Assembly: GCA_016169945.1 (NCBI GenBank)
Contig: JADLSH010000111.1
Coordinates: 62,001 to 126,000, forward strand
From: Trachythela sp. YZ-2020
Taxonomy: Eukaryota; Cnidaria; Anthozoa; Malacalcyonacea; Clavulariidae
DNA: 64,000 nucleotides
Reading direction: 5' to 3'
Part shown: positions 27,701 to 31,467 of the stretch, piece by piece
Layout of the letters: each line of letters begins with the position of its first letter
Position numbering within the stretch: position 1 is the stretch's first letter
Translations under genes and position numbers: made by a program
Notes under the pieces: generated by a model
Databases searched by the model: none
What the model saw: the letters and a program-made list of their open reading frames with translations, nothing else
What the model was told of the DNA's origin: nothing

Positions 27701-28834
27701 TTGGTCCAGTGTTACTACAGGGGGAAACCTATAAACTAAACTGTTCTGCCAAGAGTTGCAGTGATGACCATTCCTTGTTGGTCTAGTATTACTACAGAAG
27801 TAAACCTAAACAAACATTCTTTATACTGGATTGCTCTATCAGTTGTAATCTGTTTTCCCAGAGGTCCAGTAAGGGCCATGGCTTATTGGTTCAGTGTTAC
27901 TACAGGAGGAAACCTAAACTAAACTAAATTAGTTTATATTGGATAGCTCTATTAGTTCTGTATACTGTCCTCCCTAGAGGTCCAGTAAGAGCCATCACCT
28001 GTTAGTCCAGTGTTACTACAGGAGAAAACCGGAGTACTAGCTATTTAATAGTTTGAAAATAAAATTCCTTTGATATTTTTAAGGATATGGTTAATCGTAG
28101 AATCAGTATGGATTCCATCATGAAAGTAGCGAAAGAACAACAACATCGACAGTTTATTTTACTTACCCCACAGGATATGAGGTAGAGATTTTATTAATTG
28201 TAGTGACTTTTGTAAGCTTGATTTAAGTTCACTTTCAAGAACATGTACTACCTCTGTATGATGTACTATGATCTATCCGTGCTTAACTCAGCAGTGAGTT
28301 CTGTCCAACATCAAATCATTGTAAGGTAGTTCACATTCAAGAACATGTACTACCTTTGTATGATCTAACCAGATCACTTTAAGGTAGCTCACATTCAAGA
28401 ACATGTGCTACTTCTGCATGATCTAACCAGTTGTGACAAGTTGTCAACGGCTTGTTTACATGAACTTGCTACAAGGTTGTCGACTCAACAGACTTGTTAC
28501 AAGTTGTTCCCACAACTTGTTATCCTCCTGCAATTCAACAACTTGTTAACAAGTTGTGAGTGACAACCTTGTAGCAACTTGATAAAATGACAACATTGTT
28601 ACAACTTGTTGACAAGCTTGGTACAAGTTTGTTGCGAACATATCTTGTTGACAATATGTGAGATTTTTTCGTGTATATACCGCATTCAAAACATATATTA
28701 CCTCTGACGATGCTACCCTTGTTTTTCTATTTCCCTTCAGTAATGTTGGGCAGACGTCTGGAACGAAGATATTTAGACTTCAAGATCCTGAACGTGGCCA
28801 AACTACATTACCGTTCAAACCAGTGGACTCGTAA
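357..28834 (+). CDS. SMC6: Structural maintenance of chromosomes protein 6 (SMC6), 3' part, 25 exons
   Basis: SMC6 is the nuclear ATPase partner of SMC5 in the SMC5/6 complex, which acts in recombination repair and replication-stress control. Exons: 357-493, 1004-1065, 1193-1273, 2640-2741, 2835-2972, 3957-4037, 11563-11709, 12660-12748, 14335-14499, 15421-15599, 15956-16131, 18228-18308, 18796-18882, 19535-19644, 20609-20768, 21614-21670, 22774-22824, 23320-23439, 23814-23951, 25791-25906, 26263-26362, 26828-26986, 27452-27604, 28084-28181, 28741-28834. All have AG/GT borders, and phases join to 959 codons plus stop with no internal stop. Visible family motifs are [53 protein letters not shown] and [16 protein letters not shown]. 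The family is near 1,100 residues, so roughly 130 N-terminal residues including Walker A are outside the window. One intron holds a 6.9-kb Polinton; others hold SINE and MITE copies. Exon borders are by eye. Confidence 0.93.
542..919. mobile_element. MITE with ~55-bp imperfect inverted repeats
   Basis: The left end GTAGCCTGCATGGCTGGCC mirrors the right end, which reads GTAGGCTGCTTGGTGGGCC on the other strand. Both continue into CCTCGTT and then a GGGAG-type block. It lies in an SMC6 intron. No transposase is seen, and the short ORFs over it look spurious. Confidence 0.7.
1290..2600. repeat. (CAT/CAC)n trinucleotide satellite with higher-order duplication
   Basis: About 1.3 kb of ATC/ACC-type trinucleotides interspersed with CACTATTATCACC. 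A segment beginning near 1741 recurs near 2093, so the array has a second-level period of roughly 350 bp. Every long reading frame across it, on both strands, is a product of the repeat (Asp/Gly, Met/Val or Ile/Thr strings). It lies between SMC6 exons 1193-1273 and 2640-2741. Confidence 0.9.
2640..4037 (+). CDS. SMC6: SMC6 exons 2640-2741, 2835-2972, 3957-4037: start of coiled coil
   Basis: Exon 2640-2741 opens with [11 protein letters not shown], the classic SMC6 head-to-coil transition. The next exon is Glu/Lys-rich and contains KKEIAWAQV. Exon 3957-4037 was chosen in the frame reading [16 protein letters not shown], because it is phase 0 like both neighbours; the overlapping long ORF from 3820 is in another frame and is a shadow. 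Confidence 0.88.
3015..3150 (+). repeat. SINE body copy (CCTGTAGTAACACTGG family)
   Basis: The sequence reads CACCTCAGTCACATGTGAGA, then CCTGTAGTAACACTGGACC, then TTACTGGACCTCTAG and AACAGTTTAGAACTG. This is one of about 25 related copies in the window, most of them in SMC6 introns. Confidence 0.75.
3738..3905 (+). mobile_element. tRNA-derived SINE head and linker
   Basis: An A-box-like TGGCACAAGTGGTTAGGACA and a B-box-like GGTTCAATTC lie about 35 bp apart. They are followed by the linker TTTCGTGTCGGTTGCACGTG and CTACCAAACACTACAG, seen again at 24,200 and 56,500. It is not a functional tRNA: there is no acceptor-stem pairing and no proper anticodon arm. Confidence 0.6.
4045..4562 (+). repeat. 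92-bp satellite array, left part (target of the Polinton)
   Basis: About 5.5 tandem copies with a CAACATCAGATCA start at 4070, 4162, 4254, 4346, 4438 and 4531. Each contains CTCACATTCAAGAACATGTA and CCTCTGTATGATCTAACCAT. The array resumes at 11,462 after the inserted Polinton, and diverged copies recur at 28,200-28,430. Confidence 0.9.
4557..4562 (+). repeat. Target site duplication CACATT (left)
   Basis: CACATT immediately precedes the element and is repeated at 11462-11467. A 6-bp duplication is the hallmark of Polinton integration. The site is in the middle of a satellite unit, so the pre-insertion sequence (CTCACATTCAAG) can be read from the neighbouring units. Confidence 0.9.
4598..4965 (+). 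repeat. 35-bp terminal subrepeats of the left inverted repeat
   Basis: About ten copies of a unit built from GGGGGCCGCAGGGGGCCACA and CTAATTAGTATGCAA. The same unit, inverted and in fewer and more diverged copies, lies at 11270-11455. Confidence 0.92.
5243..6568 (+). pseudogene. LINE reverse transcriptase, 5'-truncated ORF2
   Basis: The frame is open from the truncation point, 60 codons before the first Met at 5423, to a stop at 6566-6568 (about 441 residues). It shows the reverse-transcriptase palm: [23 protein letters not shown], the FDMVDTDLL block, [13 protein letters not shown], and the catalytic YADD. A thumb and tail follow with CCTVWGQSS and a C-terminal [10 protein letters not shown]. 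The endonuclease half is missing, as expected for target-primed truncation on insertion. No internal stop or frameshift was seen, so the copy looks fairly young, younger than the Polinton it interrupts. Confidence 0.9.
6749..6780 (+). repeat. (ATT)n microsatellite tail of the LINE
   Basis: About ten ATT units directly after the LINE 3' UTR mark its 3' end. Confidence 0.9.
7194..7213 (-). terminator. Poly(A) signals for the ATPase gene, within the inverted repeat
   Basis: TTTATT at 7194-7199 and 7208-7213 reads AATAAA on the minus strand, starting nine bases after the ATPase stop codon. The mirror signal at 10225-10230 serves the core-like gene at the other end. Confidence 0.7.
7222..8175 (-). 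CDS. Polinton packaging ATPase (FtsK/HerA type), C-terminal fragment
   Basis: In Polintons and adintoviruses this ATPase drives genome packaging into virions. The 317-residue product keeps the region around [25 protein letters not shown] and [16 protein letters not shown], which I recognise as the C-terminal half of the Polinton ATPase. A longer Pro/Thr-rich and then Arg-rich tail follows, ending in RYALRSRPY. The Walker A and B part is missing: upstream the frame meets a stop after 9-20 codons and runs into a zinc-finger ORF in another frame. The Met at 8175 is nominal. The fragment is likely inactive as an ATPase. Confidence 0.75.
   Translation of the reverse strand: MAQSGKDKRIADLFTKGSHHRNLSKHCVIYIVQNIFHQGKEMRNISLNAHYIVLFKSPRNRQQISMLARQVHPGRVREFMRSYEEATSRPHGYLMLDLKPTTDDQQRLKTNVLPGEALVEYVRKQSYRQPPLVNVMYNTEKRMQEITAAPQLTAVEKSKLYSDQLNRFLTFKNKMDIPVHHPAIAEIPKIVEDAAPKPMEITQPTTPRSIEMTQPVPATPKPGFLTPPPTQGERPKLKHNFFHNWVDSADWKESDLAMMTHKERERYERFLLRDRPKYIPMKVEDIVRLSPEDRQEYENSLRIQKTPKRYALRSRPY
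8145..8264 (-). CDS. C2H2 zinc-finger mini-ORF
   Basis: A 39-residue ORF starts ATG TCT TAT CCA at 8264. It reads [20 protein letters not shown] followed by KQMHG, a clean C-x2-C-x12-H-x4-H finger, and stops at 8145. It overlaps the 5' end of the ATPase fragment in a different frame. It may be the remains of a Polinton zinc-finger gene that a deletion brought against the ATPase, or the first exon of a spliced gene. Confidence 0.5.
   Translation of the reverse strand: MSYPCKVCGKIFSTPGNRSRHKKQMHGTKAWHNRARTNV
8316..8548. repeat. ~20-25 bp minisatellite between divergent genes
   Basis: About eleven copies of ATGATATCCTAAGATACTGT with variants such as TGATACCCTAAAATGG. It fills the gap between the minus-strand zinc-finger/ATPase block and the plus-strand genes, where a bidirectional promoter would be expected. 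Confidence 0.9.
8604..8918 (+). CDS. Small Polinton-associated protein, 104 aa
   Basis: The N-terminal half is helical with Cys and Leu; the middle is Lys-rich ([17 protein letters not shown]); the C-terminus is hydrophobic ([16 protein letters not shown]). The basic ILVQRG-type segment followed by a hydrophobic end is, to my knowledge, typical of a short ORF found in metazoan Polintons. Its role is unknown; a virion or membrane-active peptide is possible. It is first of the plus-strand set, after the minisatellite. Confidence 0.6.
   Translation: MTNLTKHRSFIELLCFSHPAQQQPLLSSASQGQIRFLCNCMEYFMDLTLPKHTMDKLRPFEHDIIDLTNKNKSVKTKRKILVQRGNGFLGLVLAPILEGLAELV
8955..9092 (+). CDS. 5' part of a broken Cys-rich Polinton gene
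   Basis: A 45-codon ORF starting [12 protein letters not shown] and ending TSTDILS at a stop that is followed, one base out of frame, by open coding sequence. The later Cys-rich part (from about 9370) returns to this same frame. I read 8955-9557 as one ~200-codon gene carrying two compensating frame changes, not as separate genes. Confidence 0.45.
   Translation: MDSNKGTSPIHWRVQDILQRLNDKVDKYNAEEIVQYILTSTDILS
9092..9557 (+). pseudogene. Middle and 3' parts of the broken Cys-rich Polinton gene
   Basis: From about 9092 the frame reads [20 protein letters not shown] and continues to an acidic stretch and CNNCENC. Between about 9350 and 9380 the plausible frame switches back to that of 8955, giving TCPICAW and then a run of Cys/His pairs ([15 protein letters not shown]) to a stop at 9557. 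Eight or more closely spaced CxxC/CxC pairs suggest a zinc-binding domain. Whether the shifts are mutations, sequencing errors or programmed frameshifts cannot be told from one copy. Confidence 0.5.
9622..10212 (+). CDS. Adenovirus pX/pVII-like basic core or minor capsid protein
   Basis: A 196-residue, strongly basic protein. Residues ~1-55 contain a duplicated module ([12 protein letters not shown], then [12 protein letters not shown]). Then comes [20 protein letters not shown] and [10 protein letters not shown], the glycine-hydrophobic-basic pattern of core/minor capsid proteins in Polintons and adintoviruses. A Lys/Arg-rich middle and an acidic Ser/Glu/Asp tail follow. The start was set at 9622 because an upstream ATG at 9614 meets a stop after two further codons. 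AATAAA lies at 10225, inside the inverted repeat. Confidence 0.7.
   Translation: MRGVLIPDVKLLTDHYTRNQRAGEALTGARNRGLLVPDVKLLTQHYTRNQHGGSIEGFHGGRMQRGYGIGGIFKSLARFAIPLFKQGAKTVGKRALQSATEVGQDVLDGKNVSKSIKSRGREVVKDFAELGVKRLLRQSGRGNKRQSVSGSNIASAKKRKLCYHPEEEHVKPTRAISDEESSDEIDSDSEYSQDDI
10225..10230 (+). terminator. Poly(A) signal of the core-like gene
   Basis: AATAAA 12 bases after the stop at 10212, followed by a second at about 10239. Both lie in the inverted repeat. Confidence 0.7.
10677..11027. mobile_element. PIF/Harbinger-like MITE inside the right inverted repeat
   Basis: Ends GGGGCTGTTTATATG and CATATAAACAGCCCC, flanked by TTA and TAA. The uninterrupted left arm has a single TAA there (reverse complement of GGCTTAGACAAC), so a 3-bp TWA target is supported. 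Internal sequence has repeated GGGCCAGCCCG motifs. No ORF. Confidence 0.8.
11462..11530 (+). repeat. 92-bp satellite, right remnant, with CACATT target duplication
   Basis: Starts with the second CACATT (11462-11467) and continues as the same satellite unit interrupted at 4562, then fades before the next SMC6 exon. Confidence 0.88.
11563..14499 (+). CDS. SMC6: SMC6 exons 11563-11709, 12660-12748, 14335-14499: coiled coil
   Basis: Glu/Lys/Gln-rich heptad-like sequence ([50 protein letters not shown]). The three exons join in phases 0, 2 and 2. Exon 12660 follows a TTTTCAAG acceptor. Confidence 0.85.
11755..12183 (+). repeat. TTTTAGTTTTG minisatellite
   Basis: About 430 bp of GTTTTAGTTTT/GTTTAG units in an SMC6 intron, probably an expanded SINE tail, since the SINE copies nearby end in GTTTAGTTTAG strings. 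Confidence 0.85.
12185..12560 (+). mobile_element. SINE-like repeat (GGAGTACCCGGAG family) with nested MITE
   Basis: Contains GGAGTACCCGGAGAAAAACC, CTCGAAGCACAGGAGAGAACC and AACCAATCTCAACTTAC, also present at 61,940-62,050 and inverted near 15,205. A MITE at 12339-12496 splits it. Confidence 0.65.
12339..12496. mobile_element. 158-bp MITE with 10-bp target duplication
   Basis: Inverted ends ATAGACGGATTTTC and GAAAATCCGTCTAT, flanked on both sides by GACGTTACCC (12329-12338 and 12497-12506). A 9-10 bp duplication suggests a Mutator-like source. Confidence 0.85.
13130..13459. mobile_element. MITE (GCCCCGTTTACATGAGAC family)
   Basis: Left end GCCCCGTTTACATGAGACTG; right end CCCGGTCTCGTATAAACATC is its imperfect inverse. 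Related sequence (GGCCCCGTTTGCATGAGACC) recurs at 55,940. No coding content. Confidence 0.65.
13522..13650. mobile_element. 129-bp MITE
   Basis: Inverted ends GCCGGTTGTATAAAAAGTAG and its mirror ending TTTTATACAACCGGC. It lies within another degenerate repeat (CCTGGTGCC ... CCTGGTATC). Confidence 0.75.
13735..14292 (+). repeat. Tandem array of the ~110-bp SINE body unit
   Basis: About five consecutive units of GTTTCCTCCTGTAGTAACAC, TTACTGGACCTCTAG, AACAGTTTAGAACTGATAGA and GCTATCCAGTATAAATA, getting more diverged toward the 3' end. The exon at 14335 follows directly. Confidence 0.9.
14596..14672 (+). repeat. (ATC)n microsatellite
   Basis: Short run of ATCATC/GATGATG triplets in an SMC6 intron. 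Confidence 0.8.
15200..15335 (-). mobile_element. SINE-like repeat (GGAGTACCCGGAG family), minus strand
   Basis: GGTTCTCTCCTGTGCTTTGA and GGGTTTTCTCCGAGTACTC are the reverse complement of the copy at 12,240. The ORF over it is spurious. Confidence 0.6.
15421..19644 (+). CDS. SMC6: SMC6 exons 15421-15599, 15956-16131, 18228-18308, 18796-18882, 19535-19644: hinge
   Basis: [12 protein letters not shown] and [13 protein letters not shown] enter the SMC hinge, the SMC5-dimerising and DNA-contacting domain. [35 protein letters not shown] and [11 protein letters not shown] continue it, and [17 protein letters not shown] closes it. Each join keeps frame (phases 1, 0, 0, 0, 2). Confidence 0.9.
15640..15935 (+). 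repeat. GTTA tail plus two to three SINE body units
   Basis: (AGTT)n followed by units containing TTTCCTCCTGTAGTAACACT, AGTTTAGAACTGACAGAG and CTCCCATAGTAACACTGGAC. Confidence 0.8.
16150..17110. repeat. Composite repeat with tRNA-like SINE head
   Basis: TTTGTAGATGGAATACTCG with GAACGAAAATTTATATAC at 16,157 is inverted near 16,998-17,040, framing ~0.9 kb. Inside, 16,664-16,790 (AACTCTCGGTATTGCGCAAG; GACGTAATATTCTCGCGTGA) recurs at 24,000-24,115. 16,893-16,960 is tRNA-like (TAGCTCAGTTGGTTAGAGCA; B box AGTTCGATTCC) and reads as a SINE promoter, not a tRNA gene. Confidence 0.6.
17155..17172 (+). repeat. Poly(G) run of 18
   Basis: Eighteen uninterrupted G, preceded by GGGT, in an SMC6 intron. 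Its length is prone to assembly error. Confidence 0.9.
17420..17660. repeat. Inverted CGAAACGTC repeat pair
   Basis: Three direct copies of ACTTTGACGTTTCGAG are followed by their inverse (GGGCCTTCGCTCGAAACGTC). The same module appears at 21,030-21,115 and as CGACGTTTCGAAATAAC at 59,070. Probably a MITE or a retroelement end. Confidence 0.65.
17828..18227 (+). repeat. ~133-bp triplication that ends at a splice acceptor
   Basis: Three tandem units start near CAGAATGAAT (17828, 17961, 18095). Each contains GTAATGT, TCCTGATTATTAGTCC, CTTTTGTTGACTCATC and a TTTTTATAT(T/C)CAG end. The last copy supplies the functional acceptor of the exon at 18228. Confidence 0.85.
18400..18745. mobile_element. 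CAACTTGT-palindrome MITE
   Basis: Ends ACACGTAAAAAGC and GCGTTTTTACGCGTGT. The interior is almost entirely short inverted CAACTTGTTAACAAGTTG-type words. Related copies are at 27135-27425 and 28430-28680, all in SMC6 introns. Confidence 0.75.
18900..19490 (+). repeat. SINE composite with (GTTTA)n tail and three body units
   Basis: Linker TATGTGAGAAGAGTACTTCC and CTCTACCAAACTCTGC, a (TTTAG)n stretch at ~19008-19130, then units with CCTGTAGTAACACTGGATC and AACAGTTTAGAACTGATAAA. Confidence 0.8.
20349..20521. mobile_element. MITE with ~30-bp inverted repeats
   Basis: Ends TACGTTTACACACTGCGATT and its inverse ATCGCAGCGTGTAAACGTA, both next to GTC(G/A)GGCC...CGATTT. No ORF. Confidence 0.8.
20609..26986 (+). 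CDS. SMC6: SMC6 exons between 20609 and 26986: return coiled coil
   Basis: Eight exons (20609-20768, 21614-21670, 22774-22824, 23320-23439, 23814-23951, 25791-25906, 26263-26362, 26828-26986). They encode Glu/Lys/Gln-rich coiled coil ([66 protein letters not shown]) and the C-head entry [19 protein letters not shown]. All junctions keep frame. Confidence 0.88.
20815..21200 (+). repeat. SINE body units with a CGAAACGTC module
   Basis: Two units (AACACTGAATCAATAAGAG) at 20,825-21,010, then the ACTTCGACGTTTCGAAACGA module at 21,027-21,115, then a unit end (TTACTGAACCTCTAGAGAG). Confidence 0.7.
21358..21540. repeat. Inverted-repeat hairpin, arms ~40 bp
   Basis: AGAATGGTTTTCCATGCAGG with ATTGTGTGATCCTAAC is mirrored by GTTAGGATCACGTAAT and CCTGCACGGAAAACCATTC. 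Likely a MITE. Confidence 0.7.
21915..22255 (+). repeat. Degenerate tandem repeat CTTTCTTTCATTGTCTTTAT
   Basis: Three to four copies of CCAAGTCTTTCTTTCATTGT followed by CTTTATGTATCGATCTACC, with AATAACTATAACTATTTATG in some. Confidence 0.75.
22255..22690 (+). mobile_element. LINE 3' end (reverse-transcriptase tail and UTR)
   Basis: The frame contains [20 protein letters not shown] and then [11 protein letters not shown], the usual C-terminal tail of CR1/L2-type ORF2, and stops near 22,481. A UTR follows, ending in ATTATTAAATTAAATAATG. Strongly 5'-truncated, within an SMC6 intron. Confidence 0.75.
22880..23045 (-). mobile_element. tRNA-derived SINE, minus strand
   Basis: On the minus strand CTCGTAGCTCAGTTGGTAGG then AGGTTTCATTCCCACC resemble an A box and B box with normal spacing. 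The acceptor stem does not pair. Confidence 0.55.
24000..24400 (+). repeat. Dispersed repeat plus SINE composite
   Basis: 24,000-24,115 matches 16,664-16,790. 24,120-24,260 is a tRNA-like head (GACACAGTGGTTAGTGCACG) with linker TCTACCAAATACCGCACG. 24,290-24,400 is a body unit interrupted by the MITE at 24401. Confidence 0.65.
24401..24795. mobile_element. 395-bp MITE (CAGGGTTCGTGCA ends)
   Basis: Ends CAGGGTTCGTGCAGGTCCTT and its inverse (ACTTGCACGAACCCTG), flanked by GTTTC on both sides. It split a SINE body unit, whose remainder (CCTCCTGTAGTAACACTGG) resumes at 24,801. The interior repeats TGCTTGAAAA/AGTCCTTGAAAA motifs. Confidence 0.8.
24985..25550. mobile_element. ~560-bp MITE-like element with ~37-bp inverted repeats
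   Basis: Left CAGCAGTGAACTCTAATAAG with ACTGGAACGCTAACTC; right GAGTTATCGTTCCAGT and CTTAGAGATCACTGCTCTAC. The 99-codon ORF inside it (25046-25345) has no recognisable motif and is probably spurious. Confidence 0.7.
25985..26108 (-). mobile_element. tRNA-derived SINE, minus strand
   Basis: On the minus strand GGTGACGCAGTCGTCAGAGC and GTGGGTTTGATTCTCG look like A and B boxes, then GACTCATGACACTTATGTGA. A partial copy lies at 20,530-20,590. Confidence 0.55.
26390..26475 (-). repeat. SINE body unit, minus strand
   Basis: CAGTTCTAAACTGTTTTCCC and TGATCCAGTGTTATTACAGG are the reverse complement of the body unit. Confidence 0.75.
27135..27425. mobile_element. CAACTTGT-palindrome MITE, second copy
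   Basis: Ends GCACGTAAAAATGC and GAGATTTTTACGTGTGT; interior of CAACTTGTTATC/ACAAGTTGT words as in the copy at 18,400. Confidence 0.75.
27452..28834 (+). CDS. SMC6: SMC6 exons 27452-27604, 28084-28181, 28741-28834: C-terminal head
   Basis: Exon 27452 holds the ABC signature [15 protein letters not shown] and the Walker B/D-loop [11 protein letters not shown]. Exon 28084 has [15 protein letters not shown] and FILLTPQDM. The last exon has [19 protein letters not shown] and a TAA stop at 28832-28834. Catalytic acidic residues are intact. Confidence 0.95.
27620..28045 (-). repeat. Array of four SINE body units, minus strand
   Basis: Four units of GGATAGCTCTATTAGTTCTG, CTAGAGGTCCAGTAAG and CAGTGTTACTACAGGAGG, opposite in orientation to most copies upstream. 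Confidence 0.88.
28200..28430 (+). repeat. 92-bp satellite, second locus
   Basis: Two and a half copies of the unit seen at 4,045-4,562 (TTCAAGAACATGTACTACCT; GCAGTGAGTTCTGTCCAACA), 24 kb away in another SMC6 intron. Confidence 0.85.
28430..28680. mobile_element. CAACTTGT-palindrome MITE, third copy
   Basis: Same CAACTTGTTACAAGTTG vocabulary, ending GAGATTTTTTCGTGTAT. Confidence 0.7.
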
Positions 28835-29400
28835 CAAAACAATGTCCTCGTTAACGAAAAAGAAATGAGTATATATAACTCCAACTACACCTAGAATAAT
28901 TAATATCATAAGGCCATGTTACACTGGGCAATTTTTGCTGCAACTTGCAGCGCCATTTCTGCACAGAGCCATGGCCCATGTTATCTATAGAAATGCACCC
29001 ACAGAGAAACAGTGAACATGGCCCGCGTTTCACTCCCCGTTATTCTCATTCATTCTTTTATTATCGGCAAAGTAAAACGAGATTTATGTTTACAATTTCT
29101 TTAAATGTAAATATACTTTTTACCAATTTACCTAACATCGCTCAGTGTCAAAAATTGCGTTGTAAGTTGCATTAAATATTGCCTCGTGTAACATGGCCTT
29201 AAAACTGACTTTGTTCTGTTATTTATGATGAGTTTTGTTGGTTGCACGTAAATCAAGTTTAAAATATAGTTGATAATATATGTAGATATATAAAAAATAT
29301 CAATATAGCAGTTTTGTTATAATGGTGAACAATTCTGTTCACTGATGTATATAAATTAACTGGAAAACTATAAAATTGAAATTAAATTTTATTGGTGAAA
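28835..29400 (+). other. SMC6 3' UTR / downstream region with MITE
   Basis: A MITE fills 28907-29204: ends TAAGGCCATGTTACACTGG and CGTGTAACATGGCCTTA, with a TAA/TTA-type target. Relatives are at 55,199-55,462, 52,566-53,150 and 46,190. I do not see a canonical AATAAA before 29,300; ATTAAA variants at ~29,173 and 29,381 are candidates for the SMC6 poly(A) signal. Confidence 0.65.
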
Positions 29401-29429
29401 ATGGTGTTATATTTTTTGAGGTAACCTTA

Positions 29430-30675
29430 TATAGTTCGTGGTTGTTTATGGTTGTTTTTGGTTGCCTGTTGTTGTTTGTAGTTAGTTGTTTGTGGTTGTC
29501 TATAGTTGTTTGGGGTTGCATACGGTTGTTTCTGGTCGTTTGTAGTTGTTTTTGGTTGCCTATGGTTGTTTGTGGTCGTTTGACGTTTGTAGTTGTTTTT
29601 GGTTGCATATAAGGTTGTTTCTGGTCGTTTGTAGTTGTTTTTGGTTGCCTAGGGTTGTTTCTGGTCGTTTGTGGTCGTTTGACATTTGTAGTTGTTTTTG
29701 GTTGCATAGGGGTTGTTTTTGGTCGTTTGTTTTTGGTTGTTTGTGGTTGTCTATAGTTGTTTGGGGTTGCATACGGTTGTTTCTGGTCGTTTGTAGTTGT
29801 TTTTGGTTGCCTATGGTTGTTTGTGGTCGTTTGACGTTTGTAGTTGTTTTTGGTTGCATATAAGGTTGTTTCTGGTCGTTTGTAGTTGTTTTTGGTTGCC
29901 TAGGGTTGTTTCTGGTCGTTTGTGGTCGTTTGACATTTGTAGTTGTTTTTGGTTGCATAGGGGTTGTTTTTGGTCGTTTGTTTTTGGTTGTTTGTGGTTG
30001 TCTATAGTTGTTTGTGGTTGTTTCTGGTAGTTTGTAGTTACTTTTGGTTGCCTAGGGTTGTTTCTGGTTGTTTGTGGTCGTTCGTAGTTGTTTGTAGTTG
30101 CATAGGGTTGTTTGTGGTCGTTTATAGTTGTTTGTAGTTGTTTTTGGTCACATAGGGTTGTTGCTGGTCGTTTGTGGTTATTTTTGGTTGCATAGGATTG
30201 TTTGTGGTTTGTGTTTTCATAGGGTTGTTGCTGGTCGTTTGTGGTTATTTTTGGTTGCATAGGATTGTTTGTGGTTTGTGTTTTCATAGGGTTGTTTCTG
30301 GTCGTTTGTGGTCGTTTGACATTTGTAGTTGTTTTTGGTTGCATAGGGGTTGTTTTTGGTCGTTTGTTTTTGGTTGTTTGTGGTTGTCTATAGTTGTTTG
30401 TGGTTGTTTCTGGTAGTTTGTAGTTACTTTTGGTTGCCTAGGGTTGTTTCTGGTTGTTTGTGGTCGTTCGTAGTTGTTTGTAGTTGCATAGGGTTGTTTG
30501 TGGTCGTTTATAGTTGTTTGTAGTTGTTTTTGGTTGCATAGGGTTTTTCTGGTCGTTTGATTGTTTGTGGTTGCATAGGATTGTTTGTGGTCGTTTGTGT
30601 TTCCATAGGGTTGTTTGTGGTTGCATGTGGTTGTTTGTGGTTGCTTAGGGATGTTTGTACATGTGGTTTGTTGTA
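29430..30675. repeat. GTTGTTT minisatellite with ~251-bp higher-order units
   Basis: 1.2 kb of TGGTTGTTTGTGGTTG/GGTCGTTTG/TTTTTGGTTGCATAGGG words. 29,546-29,796 is repeated almost exactly at 29,797-30,047, and part again from ~30,290. All long ORFs (Thr/Asn/Gln-rich or Val/Phe/Cys-rich) are repeat artefacts. Confidence 0.9.
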
Positions 30676-30690
30676 GTTGTTGGAGGATAA

Positions 30691-31467
30691 GCTTAAACCA
30701 AGCTTGTCCAGGGATGGAAAGTTGTGTCCATCGATGATGAAGGAAACCAAACTACAATTGATCATTGGGAAGCTCGGGAGACAAAGGATGTCCAAATTGA
30801 ATTGCAAGTCTTCATTTCTGATCTTATATTGTCCTTTGACAACCGAATCACCAAAGGGTCTAGGGAGCCAATGACCATTCTCACATGCTTGGATCTGGAT
30901 ACTATTTTCAGTTTTCTTTGCGGTGAACGCTTGAAGAACGCAAAGATCAAGCTTTCTGCCGGAGAAGTATCCCTTGAGAGCTATGGCAAAGCCGATTTTG
31001 ATCGATTTTTTGCATACGTATGCTCTTTAGACAACGTTCAAAAGCTATGCATGGATTACGAACAGGTGGATTTGCTTTTTGACCCGGCCTTCGCAAATAT
31101 TATCTTACACAAGATAAAACAAGCTCTAAAATTGTTCTTGTGGAATAGTAAAGGAAACTATCTAGCGAAATGGTTCTCGCTTTCAACAATAGAACGAAAA
31201 TTGTACGGACCGTTGATGAAACTTTCAATCGATAAAAAGAAGCAAGAAGGCAACACCTGCTGCCTCGGCAATGTCTACACTCTGACATTTGGTTCTATAA
31301 TGAAACCGACTCGCGCTGAGCTGAACGAAACGGCCGCGTACAACAGAATATATTGCGAGGAGGAAATCTTCATTGCCATTGGCATTGAAGGATATGTCGC
31401 CATCGATGTTGTTTTGGCCAAGGGCCAAATGACTCAATCTTCATTGAGTTATTTTATAGCGTTATGA
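30691..31467 (+). CDS. Unrecognised ORF, probably a transposon-derived fragment
   Basis: The frame opens after a TAA near 30,690 and ends at 31,467, about 255 codons without an early Met (GTG at 30,724). It shows QIELQVFISDLILSFDN, LDLDTIFSFLCGERL, EVSLESYGKADFDRFFAYVC and SLDNVQKLCMDYEQ. The pattern of an acidic -FxxFxxxVC- segment late in the protein loosely recalls the C-terminal part of hAT-like or KIAA1586-like proteins, but I cannot identify it. It could also be an exon of a host gene. Confidence 0.4.

Noticed and set aside
29339..30807. Several 80-177 codon ORFs in the GTTGTTT array
   Set aside because: Products are pure repeat translations in opposite frames, with no splice or motif support.
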